A DNA stretch of 26,684 nucleotides from CADEEX01 sp040081555 (GTDB lineage: Bacteria; Acidobacteriota; Vicinamibacteria; Vicinamibacterales; CAVVIG01): assembly GCA_040081555.1 (NCBI GenBank), contig JBEBGG010000041.1:1-26684 (forward strand), written 5' to 3'. The stretch's first letter is position 1; every line of letters starts with the position of its first letter. A program made the position numbers and the translations under genes. Below the pieces are notes generated by a model. It made no database searches. It was given only the letters and a program-made list of their open reading frames with translations, and was not told where the DNA came from. Below are positions 7,923 through 15,446 of the stretch, in pieces.

Positions 7923-9137
7923 CTAGTGCGCCGCCTTCGGTTCGTCGAGATGTCCGTGCGTGAGGTAGCCCGCAATGCGGTCCTCGAACTGCGGATCGTG
8001 GACCGGCAGGAGCGCACGACCACGCAGTTGCTGGAAGTAGCAGCCAAGCCAGATGAGAAAGAGGGCCGCCGGAATCACGACGTCCATCCAGCTCACCGAA
8101 AACCCATCCTTGTGAAAGTCCGGGGCGATGAGCCAGAACATGTCGAGCACACGGACCAGCATCACGATGACGGCGATGCGGACGATGATGTGCGGGCTGC
8201 GCTTAAAGGCACGCTGCAGCAGCAAGGTAAACGGCGCCGCGAAGTGGAACACCACGAGACCCAGGGCCAGGAACTTCCAACCCGTGAACAGTCGGTGCAT
8301 GAACCAGACGATCTCTTCAGGCAGGTTGCCGGCCCAGATGATCAGGTACTGGGAAAACGAAAAGTACGCCCACACCATCGTGAAGGCGAGCATCAGGTTC
8401 CCGAGGTCGTGCAGCTGTACCGGCTGCATCACCAGGCTCATCGGCCGCCGTTTCGAGAGCCACACCAGCATGATGATCTGGAAGGCCACCGACGCGAGCA
8501 GCTGACCGATGATGACCAGCAAGCCGTAGATGGTCGAGAACCAGTGCGGTTCAATTGACATCATCCAGTCGAACGAGGCGAACGTGGTGCAAAGCCCGCC
8601 AATCAAGATGCCGCCAGCGCTGAGCGCCTGCATCTTACGCGTGGCCTGACGGTCACCTTGATCCTGCGCCACCGACCACTTGCTGAGCAGAAACGCGAGG
8701 CTGTTCCAGACGATGAAATAGAACGCCGCGCGCGCCAGGAAGAAGTTCTGATTGAGGTACTTGTCCTTGATCGCCAGAACTTCCGGTTCTGCCCAGCCAG
8801 GATGCGTCCACTCGTAGAGGTGGTGCATACCGAAGACGATCGGGAGGAAGAGAATTGTCAGTACCGGCAGGACTCGCGCAGCCGCACCAGATGACCGGCG
8901 AATCACGATTCCCCACTCGCCGCCAGACAGCTGGTGGATCATCGCCAGCCCGAGCGAGCCGAGCGACAGTCCGAGGACGAGCATGTAGCCCATCAAGTAC
9001 GACTGAAAGAACTGAGCGGGATTGGTGACATAGCCAATCGCCGCCAGCACCCCGCCGGCACCACCTGCGAGCAGGAAGGTACGCTGCTTCTGAGCGAGCT
9101 CAGGAATATGTTGTTCCGCTGTGTCTGTCAGGCGCAT
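7923..9137 (-). CDS. actF: Alternative Complex III subunit ActF (quinol:cytochrome c oxidoreductase membrane subunit)
   Basis: A 404-aa polytopic inner-membrane protein with about ten hydrophobic spans, distantly related to the NrfD/PsrC-like ActC. After a short soluble N-terminus the membrane part includes the region SLGLAMIHQLSGGEWGIVIRR, typical of ActF, and GMHHLYEWTHP in a loop. ActF pairs with ActC to form the membrane core of Alternative Complex III; in solved ACIII structures the quinol site is assigned to ActC, and a proton-path role has been proposed for ActF. The start overlaps the actE stop by one base, and the gene ends two bases before the 154-aa accessory gene. Family identity is firm from sequence plus position. 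Confidence 0.94.
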   Translation of the reverse strand: MRLTDTAEQHIPELAQKQRTFLLAGGAGGVLAAIGYVTNPAQFFQSYLMGYMLVLGLSLGSLGLAMIHQLSGGEWGIVIRRSSGAAARVLPVLTILFLPIVFGMHHLYEWTHPGWAEPEVLAIKDKYLNQNFFLARAAFYFIVWNSLAFLLSKWSVAQDQGDRQATRKMQALSAGGILIGGLCTTFASFDWMMSIEPHWFSTIYGLLVIIGQLLASVAFQIIMLVWLSKRRPMSLVMQPVQLHDLGNLMLAFTMVWAYFSFSQYLIIWAGNLPEEIVWFMHRLFTGWKFLALGLVVFHFAAPFTLLLQRAFKRSPHIIVRIAVIVMLVRVLDMFWLIAPDFHKDGFSVSWMDVVIPAALFLIWLGCYFQQLRGRALLPVHDPQFEDRIAGYLTHGHLDEPKAAH

Positions 9138-9751
9138 CAGTGTGTCTCGGCCTGCGCCCCTTCGGGGCGCCGCACTTCATCCAGCTTGGGACGATCGGCA
9201 ACAGGAACATCGTCAATCGCAGCATGGCCGCTCAACTGCAACGCGCGCACGTACGCCACGACGGCCCAACGATCCGCCGCCTTGATCTGCACCGCGTAGT
9301 CAGGCATCGCGCCGAAACCATTCGAGATGACGTCGAAGAAATGACCGGGGGCCGCATCGAGCAGGCGCTGCTCCGTGAACGCGGGCGGACGCCGATACCC
9401 GCGGCGCACCACCATGCCGTCGCCCATGCCGGTCTGACCGTGGCAGGGGGAGCAGTAAATATTGAAGCGCTCCTGGCCTCGCGCCATCACTTCTTCATTC
9501 ACCGTGAACGGGAAGAGCAGCGCTTCGTTACCGTCAATCATGCCGGTGTGCAGCAACGCGTCCTCATTCAAGTGTCCGCGGGCCACCGTGCCTTCGACGA
9601 TTGGCCGAGACGCCTGCGCGTCGCCAAAGAATGCGGAGGCCTCAAGGGGCTGGTAACTCGGTTGGTCGTGCATGTCCTGCCGACACCCGGACGCCGTGGC
9701 GACGACCAGCGTGACGCCGACAAGGCGCCAGAAGATATGCCTAGTCATCAA
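9137..9751 (-). CDS. actE: Alternative Complex III subunit ActE (monoheme cytochrome c lipoprotein)
   Basis: A 204-aa exported lipoprotein. A signal peptide ends in the lipobox ATASGC, giving lipidation at C23. A single c-type heme site, CSPCH, is at 100-104, with a candidate distal Met in GAMPDY (M149). In known complexes ActE sits on the periplasmic side and, with ActA, forms the heme wire that hands electrons to cytochrome c or to the fused heme c of the oxidase. The gene overlaps actD by 11 bases and actF by one base. The C-terminal ~30 residues are hydrophilic and probably disordered. Confidence 0.95.
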   Translation of the reverse strand: MMTRHIFWRLVGVTLVVATASGCRQDMHDQPSYQPLEASAFFGDAQASRPIVEGTVARGHLNEDALLHTGMIDGNEALLFPFTVNEEVMARGQERFNIYCSPCHGQTGMGDGMVVRRGYRRPPAFTEQRLLDAAPGHFFDVISNGFGAMPDYAVQIKAADRWAVVAYVRALQLSGHAAIDDVPVADRPKLDEVRRPEGAQAETH

Positions 9752-10286
9752 CGGTCGTTACCTCTTTCGCGCCGATCCCTTCGAGGAATTCACGCGTCTT
9801 GTGCAGATCGAATTTCTTGTCGACAGCTTCGATGCAGAGGAAGAAGCGATCGCTGCTGGCCATCGCAAAGCGCTTGGCGTTGAACACCGGGTGATACGGC
9901 TGCGGCAGCCCATTGAGGGCGAGCATGCCGATCACCGCTGTCAGCGCCGCCCCAAGAATCGTGCACTCGTAGGTCACCGGAATGAACGCGGGCCAGCTAT
10001 AGAGTGGCTTTCCGCCGACGTTGAGCGGATAGGCGAAGATCGAGACCCAGTTCTCGAGGAGAAATCCGGACAAGCCACCAATGAAGGCACCGGCAAACAC
10101 CATCGCCGGCAGCTTGGTGTTTGGCAACCCCATCGCGTGGTGCAGCTCTTCGATCGGCACCGGCGAATAGGCGTCCATCCGCTTGTAGCCTTCGTGGTGG
10201 GCCGCTTCGGCGGCCTTGACGAGCGCGGAGGCGGTGGAGAATTCGCCCATCATGCCGTGCATCGTCCCGGAGGATGCGTAGGACAT
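9741..10286 (-). CDS. actD: Alternative Complex III subunit ActD (DUF3341)
   Basis: A 181-aa membrane protein of the DUF3341 family. The N-terminal ~60 residues form a small cytosolic domain with the family-typical GYKRMDAYSPVPIEEL and HAMGL; two hydrophobic spans follow (about 65-85 and 108-127), the second after YSWPAFIPVTYECTILG. The C-terminal part (SSDRFFLCIEAVDKKFD) is a soluble domain. It carries no cofactor motif and acts as a structural subunit of Alternative Complex III. Its ATG shares one base with the actC stop (TGATG arrangement), and its end overlaps actE by 11 bases. Confidence 0.94.
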   Translation of the reverse strand: MSYASSGTMHGMMGEFSTASALVKAAEAAHHEGYKRMDAYSPVPIEELHHAMGLPNTKLPAMVFAGAFIGGLSGFLLENWVSIFAYPLNVGGKPLYSWPAFIPVTYECTILGAALTAVIGMLALNGLPQPYHPVFNAKRFAMASSDRFFLCIEAVDKKFDLHKTREFLEGIGAKEVTTVDD

Positions 10287-11689
10287 CAGTGGCCTCCCTT
10301 GCCGTCGCCGGCCTTGGCTTCAGGCAGCAGCGTCCGCATTTCGAAAATTGAGATCATCGGCATGAACCGGATGAAGAGGAAGAACAGCGTAAAAAACAGC
10401 CCCAGAGTGCCGAGATATGTCGACCAATCCCAGAACGTCGGCTGGAACATGCCCCACGACGATGGCAGAAAGTCGCGGTGCAGGCTGAGCACGATGATCA
10501 CGAAGCGTTCGAGCCACATGCCGACGTTGACGACGATTGAGATGATGAACAAGGCCAGCACGCTGGTGCGGACGCTCTTGAGCCACAACACCTGCGGGAT
10601 GATCACGTTGCAGGTGAGTAGCAGCCAGTACTGCGGCCAATAAGGGCCGGTCAGCCGGTTGAGCATCATGAAGCCTTCGTACTTGTTGGCGCTGTACCAG
10701 GCTGTGAACGCTTCAATGGTGTAGCCGTAGGCGACAATGAGGCCGGTGACCAGCATCACCTTGGCCATGTTCTGCAGATGGCGCAGCGTGATCAAGTCCT
10801 GCAGGCCATAAAGCGCGCGCAACGGAATCGCCAGCGTCAGCACCATGGCGAAGCCGGAGTAGATGGCACCGGCGACAAAATACGGCGGGAAAATCGTGGT
10901 GTGCCAGCCAGGGAGCACGCCCACCGCGAAGTCGAAACTGACGACCGTGTGTACTGAAATGACGAGCGGTGTCGAAATACCCGCGAGCAGAAGGTAGGCC
11001 GTCTCGTAGCGATGCCAGTGCATCGCGGAGCCTCGCCAGCCGAGCGCCAGCGTGCCGTAGATGATCCGGCCGATCTTCGATTCAGATCGATCCCGCAGCG
11101 TCGCCAAGTCGGGAATCAGCCCAACGAACCAGAACAAGGCCGACACGGTCGCGTAGGTCGACACCGCGAACACGTCCCAGACGAGCGGGCTTCTGAACTG
11201 CGGCCACACACCCATCGAGTTCGGCACCGGGAACAGCCAGTAGGCGAGCCAGGGACGCCCGGTGTGGAACAGCGGGAAAATGCCCGCGCAAGCGACGGCG
11301 AACAACGTCATCGCTTCCGCAAAGCGGTTGATCGACGTGCGCCACTGCTGCTTGAAGAGGAGAAGGATCGCCGAAATCAGCGTGCCGGCGTGGCCGATAC
11401 CGATCCACCACACGAAGTTTGTGATGTCGAAGGCCCAGCCGACCGGGACGTTGTTACCCCAGATGCCGATGCCTTCAATGACCAGGTAGCCGATAGAGAT
11501 CGCCAGCATGCCGGCGCCACCCAGGGCCAGTAGGAACCCGAGGTACCACCAGAGGGGCGTCTTCTGCGTGAGGACGACCGCGCTGATCTTGTCGGTAATC
11601 GAGCCGAACGTGTGACCCGGCTTGAGGACGACCGACGAGCCGACCAATGGTGTGATCGGGTCTTCGTTTGGAAACGCGTGTTCCGCCAT
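10286..11689 (-). CDS. actC: Alternative Complex III subunit ActC (NrfD/PsrC-like quinol-binding subunit)
   Basis: A 467-aa integral membrane protein of the NrfD/PsrC family with about ten spans. Conserved ActC features are visible: WWIGIGHAGTLISAIL in an early span, FHTGRPW in a loop, GWRGSAMHWHRYE in mid-protein, then VHTVVSFDFAVGVLPGWHTT and IFPPYFVAGAIYSG. Homologues bind menaquinol near the periplasmic face and pass electrons to the Fe-S clusters of ActB. The start overlaps the actB stop by one base (TAATG). The cytosolic C-terminus is short and Gly/Lys-rich. Neither frameshift nor truncation is seen. Confidence 0.96.
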   Translation of the reverse strand: MAEHAFPNEDPITPLVGSSVVLKPGHTFGSITDKISAVVLTQKTPLWWYLGFLLALGGAGMLAISIGYLVIEGIGIWGNNVPVGWAFDITNFVWWIGIGHAGTLISAILLLFKQQWRTSINRFAEAMTLFAVACAGIFPLFHTGRPWLAYWLFPVPNSMGVWPQFRSPLVWDVFAVSTYATVSALFWFVGLIPDLATLRDRSESKIGRIIYGTLALGWRGSAMHWHRYETAYLLLAGISTPLVISVHTVVSFDFAVGVLPGWHTTIFPPYFVAGAIYSGFAMVLTLAIPLRALYGLQDLITLRHLQNMAKVMLVTGLIVAYGYTIEAFTAWYSANKYEGFMMLNRLTGPYWPQYWLLLTCNVIIPQVLWLKSVRTSVLALFIISIVVNVGMWLERFVIIVLSLHRDFLPSSWGMFQPTFWDWSTYLGTLGLFFTLFFLFIRFMPMISIFEMRTLLPEAKAGDGKGGH

Positions 11690-14658
11690 TACTCACCCAA
11701 CTCCGGGTTCACATTCCTGATCGCGCCGAGATATGTCGTACGTGGTCGCGTGTTGAGCTCCGCGAGCAGCGAGTAGTTGCGTTTCTCCGCCGCCAGTTGT
11801 GCCACTCGGCTCGTCTTGTCGTTCAGGTCGCCGAAGATGATGGCGTCGGTCGGGCACGTCTGCTGACAGGCGGTCTTGATTTCGCCATCGGCAATCCGGC
11901 GTCCGGCCTTTTCGGAATCGATCTTCGCGCTGTTGATGCGCTGCACGCAGTATGTGCACTTTTCCATGACACCGCGGCTACGCACTGTCACGTCAGGGTT
12001 ACGTGCCAGCTTCAGGCTGGGCGTTTCAAAATCCTGATAGAGCAGGTAGTTGAAGCGACGCACCTTGTACGGGCAGTTGTTCGAGCAGTAGCGCGTGCCG
12101 ACGCAACGGTTGTAGACCATGTCGTTCAGGCCTTCGTCGCTGTGCACAGTGGCGCCCACCGGACAGACCACTTCGCAGGGCGCATTCTCGCACTGCATGC
12201 ACGGTACCGGCTGGAAGTAGGTCTCGAGCGGGTTAGCGCTGTCGCCCGTGTAGTAGGTGTCGACGCGCAGCCAGTGCATTTCACGGCCGCGCATCACCTG
12301 GTCCTTGCCGATGACCGGAATGTTGTTCTCAGCCGTGCAGCCGACCACGCACGCGTTGCAACCGATGCAGGCGTTGACGTCAATCGACATGCCCCACTTG
12401 TAGCCCTCGTACTTGAATTCGGGGTACAGGGTCAGTGTCCGCGGTGGCGCCTCGAACCCTTCGTGCATCTTCTCGGGTTCATGCAGGAACTCCTCTGACG
12501 TAATCGCGCGGATCATGCCGCGCCCTTCCATCAGATGGTGGTACTGCGTGCAGGCCAACGAGTAGGTGTCGCCTGTCGGCGTGGCCGTGGCGCCAGCGGC
12601 CGACCACAAGGCGTCGCTGGTGCGCAGGGCGTAGGCGTTGAAGCCGGTGCCGGTGCCGACGTGTCCTGCCCGGCTCCGGCCGTAGCCGAGATGCACCGTC
12701 AGGCAATCGTCCGCGTGCCCGGGGACTTGAAAGATCGCGCCGACGATGGTGCGAGCCCCGATCGTGAGCTTCACAAGCTCGCTGACGATCTGCCCGTGCT
12801 CACCGCCGCGCGACGAAATGGTGCCTTCGGCCTTCAGCTTGGCGATTGTTGCCGGGCTCGCCAGGACCGCGTTATCCCAGGTGAGGCGAGTGATCGGCTT
12901 CGGAGTCTCTTGTAACCAGCCGTTGTTCGAGTAGCGACCGTCGTATACCGACGGGTCGACTTTAAAGACGACCTCGAAGCCTGAGGCTTCCGCCGAGGGC
13001 AGGGACGGCAGGGACCCAACCTCCACGCGGCGCTCTTCGTAGGCCGTGTTGGCCAGAACGCCGTCGTGCAGGGCCCGGCGCCAGGCGCGATCGAACTCGA
13101 TCGAGTTCACCGAGGTGTTCCACTGTGCGGCCCAGTACTCACGCACCAAGTCATGCGCCGTCTTTTCCGGATGCTCGCTGAACGCGGACAACACGTCGTG
13201 TGCCGAGCGGCCGTCGTAGAGGGGGGAGATCAGCGGTTGGACGATGGATGCTGTGCCGTCGAACGCGCGGGCGTCGCTCCACTGCTCGAGAAAATGCGTC
13301 TCGGGAATCTGCCAGTGACAAAGTTCCGCGGTTTCGTCTTCGTGCTGGCCCAGACGCACACGCGTCTGCACCTTGTCGAGCGCGCGCGCGAAGTTCAGAT
13401 CTGAGGGCGCGGTATAGACCGGGTTGCCGCCGAGAATCAGCAGCAGGTCGACCTTGCCGGCCTCCATGTCTGCGGTGAGCTCTCGGATCGACGCCACCTG
13501 ATCGACTGGTGCCGCGTCAACCGGATTGGTGTAGATCACGGTCTGGCCGGCGTTGCCGATTGCCTGGTTGATGGCGTGTACCAGTGCGTGCACGGCTGGG
13601 GGCTGCGATTCGCCGGCCATGACCACGCTCTTGCCGCGATGCGCCTTCAGGTCCTTGACGATGGCCGCGACCCACTTGGCGGACTCGCCACCGGCCGCGG
13701 CGGCCGTGCCGACACCGACGCCCGCCGCGAGCTGGGCGGCGAAGGCCGGAATCTCGCTCGGCTTGAGAGCCAGGCGGTGATCGGCGCGCGAGCCGGTAAG
13801 GCTCGGCATCGATTCAATGGCATACAGACGGTTCATCCGTTCGGCTTCGGCCGGACGGCGGCGCGCGGTGAACTCGCGCGCATAACGCAGCGAGCCGGGA
13901 CCGCCGCCGAGGAAATCGGCGTCGAGCGAGACGATGATGTCCGCGCCCTCGAGTTTGTAGTGGGCGTCGACGAACTCGCCGAAGGCCAGATGGGCGCCGA
14001 GGCGCGTGTTATTGCGGCCCGCCGGGTCCCACTGATGCCACTTGGCTGCGGGGAAACGACGTAGGAGATCCGCCAGCTGCCACGCCAGGGTCGGCGAGCT
14101 CACCGTTTCGGTGAGGATCCGGATGCCGGCGCCCTGGAGAGCCGCCTGGGCGGCGACGGTGGCGCGAGCCGTGGCCAAAAACGCCGACCACGGGAGGATT
14201 TCGCCGGTGTTGGTCAGGGTCCGTAGTCGGTCCGGATCGTAGAGTCCGAGAATTTCCGCCTGCGCGAAGACGTCGGCCGCACCGAGGCTGCCAGGGTGCT
14301 GGGGATTGCCCTCGATCTTTGTCGGCCGCCCTTCGTGGCTTTCGACCACCAGGCCTGTGGCGACTCCGCCAAGGGTCATGGCTGTCGCGAAGTAGAGCGG
14401 CTTGCCCGGGACGAGCTCCTCGGGCTGGCGCACGTACGGGACGATCATTTCGACCGGCTGTTTGGTACAGGCCGTCACACCGGCCAGCGCCAGCGACGCA
14501 CCCATGAGCTTCAAGAAGGTGCGTCTGGTTGACGGGTCGGTGATCGTCTCGACTTCAGTGGGAAATTCTTTGTACAGGCGCTCGCGGAATGACGGTTCGT
14601 CCGCCAGTTCGTCGAGCGTCCGCCAGAATGCCTTGCCGGTCGTCGTCATCGATGACAC
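11689..14658 (-). CDS. actB: Alternative Complex III subunit ActB (Tat-exported molybdopterin oxidoreductase-like Fe-S protein)
   Basis: A 989-aa fusion of a molybdopterin-oxidoreductase-like domain (about 70-740) and a ferredoxin-like domain (about 760-960). The N-terminus has ~43 residues ahead of the twin-arginine motif TRRTFLK (44-50), the extended Tat variant known for this family, followed by a hydrophobic stretch ending GVTAC. The C-terminal part shows four cysteine groups: CIGCNACVVGC, CMQCENAPCEVVC, CVGTRYCSNNC and CTYC with CQQTC, consistent with three [4Fe-4S] and one [3Fe-4S] cluster. In characterised complexes the large domain binds no molybdenum cofactor. It relays electrons from the quinol site in ActC to the hemes of ActA. 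The start overlaps the actA stop by 13 bases. Confidence 0.96.
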   Translation of the reverse strand: MSSMTTTGKAFWRTLDELADEPSFRERLYKEFPTEVETITDPSTRRTFLKLMGASLALAGVTACTKQPVEMIVPYVRQPEELVPGKPLYFATAMTLGGVATGLVVESHEGRPTKIEGNPQHPGSLGAADVFAQAEILGLYDPDRLRTLTNTGEILPWSAFLATARATVAAQAALQGAGIRILTETVSSPTLAWQLADLLRRFPAAKWHQWDPAGRNNTRLGAHLAFGEFVDAHYKLEGADIIVSLDADFLGGGPGSLRYAREFTARRRPAEAERMNRLYAIESMPSLTGSRADHRLALKPSEIPAFAAQLAAGVGVGTAAAAGGESAKWVAAIVKDLKAHRGKSVVMAGESQPPAVHALVHAINQAIGNAGQTVIYTNPVDAAPVDQVASIRELTADMEAGKVDLLLILGGNPVYTAPSDLNFARALDKVQTRVRLGQHEDETAELCHWQIPETHFLEQWSDARAFDGTASIVQPLISPLYDGRSAHDVLSAFSEHPEKTAHDLVREYWAAQWNTSVNSIEFDRAWRRALHDGVLANTAYEERRVEVGSLPSLPSAEASGFEVVFKVDPSVYDGRYSNNGWLQETPKPITRLTWDNAVLASPATIAKLKAEGTISSRGGEHGQIVSELVKLTIGARTIVGAIFQVPGHADDCLTVHLGYGRSRAGHVGTGTGFNAYALRTSDALWSAAGATATPTGDTYSLACTQYHHLMEGRGMIRAITSEEFLHEPEKMHEGFEAPPRTLTLYPEFKYEGYKWGMSIDVNACIGCNACVVGCTAENNIPVIGKDQVMRGREMHWLRVDTYYTGDSANPLETYFQPVPCMQCENAPCEVVCPVGATVHSDEGLNDMVYNRCVGTRYCSNNCPYKVRRFNYLLYQDFETPSLKLARNPDVTVRSRGVMEKCTYCVQRINSAKIDSEKAGRRIADGEIKTACQQTCPTDAIIFGDLNDKTSRVAQLAAEKRNYSLLAELNTRPRTTYLGAIRNVNPELGE

Positions 14659-15296
14659 GTGGAGCAGCTCGTCAGTTTCTGAATCTGGTACTCGGCCACG
14701 AGCCGCTTACCGAGTTCGGCTTGATCGGACGGCGGGACGTAATCGACGCGGAACACTGCGTCTTTCGGCCGCACGTACTGTTCGGGATTGCGATGGCAGT
14801 TAATGCACCACTCCATCTGGAGTGAGTTTTCCTGATACATCAGCGGCATCTTGTCGACCTGACCGTGGCACGTCGTGCAGCCGACCCCCTTGTTCACGTG
14901 AATGCTGTGATCGAAGAAGGCGAAATCAGGCAGATCGTGGACGCGCGTCCACTCGAGCGGCGTGTTGTTGCGGAAGCTGGCACGTACCGGTTCCAGGAAG
15001 GGGCTGTCGGCAAAAATCTGCGAGTGACAGTTCATGCAGGTCTTGGTCGGCGGGATACCGGCAAACCGCGACTCTTCGACCGACGTGTGGCAATAGCGAC
15101 AATCGATGCCGTTACCGGCGACATGACGCTCATGGCTGAACTGAATGGGCTGCTCTCGTATGCTCTGTGCCCGCGTTACCCAAGAGGAGCGCCCGAGTTG
15201 CATGACCAAGCCGAGCAATCCGGCGATGAGAAACACCGCGCCGAAGATGCTGACCTTCGAGAGAGTATTCGCGCTGCGATGAAAGATCTGCGACAT
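14646..15296 (-). CDS. actA: Alternative Complex III subunit ActA (pentaheme cytochrome c)
   Basis: A 216-aa multiheme cytochrome. One N-terminal hydrophobic anchor (about 15-34) is followed by a periplasmic domain with five CxxCH heme-binding sites at 66-70, 87-91, 140-144, 164-168 and 211-215; the last site ends one residue before the stop. Five hemes is the usual number for ActA. The protein transfers electrons from the Fe-S clusters of ActB to ActE and the oxidase. It is the first gene of the operon; the ATG at 15296 lies ~100 bases downstream of the candidate promoter. The ribosome site is weak. The gene ends inside actB, which would couple their translation. Confidence 0.95.
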   Translation of the reverse strand: MSQIFHRSANTLSKVSIFGAVFLIAGLLGLVMQLGRSSWVTRAQSIREQPIQFSHERHVAGNGIDCRYCHTSVEESRFAGIPPTKTCMNCHSQIFADSPFLEPVRASFRNNTPLEWTRVHDLPDFAFFDHSIHVNKGVGCTTCHGQVDKMPLMYQENSLQMEWCINCHRNPEQYVRPKDAVFRVDYVPPSDQAELGKRLVAEYQIQKLTSCSTCHR

Positions 15297-15404
15297 CTGA
15301 TCAGCGGGCGCTTCGCAAGGCCCGACAAACCTCAGAGGAAAGAAAACTGGTGCGCCGACGGACGCGAGATTCTATACCTGAAATGGAATGCACGCGTGAT
15401 AACT

Positions 15405-15434
15405 ATTTTGTGAAACTTTTCACGTAGCCGTCAA
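15405..15434 (-). promoter_or_regulatory. Candidate sigma70-type promoter of the act-cta operon with a palindromic operator
   Basis: On the minus strand TTGACG (15434-15429) and CAAAAT (15410-15405) are separated by 18 bases, matching 5/6 and 4/6 of the -35 and -10 consensus. The spacer holds a hyphenated inverted repeat, GTGAAA-CT-TTTCAC on the + strand (15410-15423). Read more widely, TTGTGAA-N4-TTCACGT resembles Rex (redox-sensing repressor) sites, and TGTGA-N6-TCACG is one base off a CRP/FNR-family site. A bound regulator here would block or tune the promoter. A second -10-like TAGAAT (15374-15369) lacks a good -35. Regulation is inferred; the symmetry is directly visible. Confidence 0.5.
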
Positions 15435-15446
15435 GTTCAGGTGGAA

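Noticed and set aside
11689..14658. Active molybdoenzyme (formate dehydrogenase or polysulfide reductase type)
   Set aside because: The gene order actA-F, extended Tat leader and fused ferredoxin domain identify it as ActB, whose molybdopterin-like domain is known to lack the cofactor.
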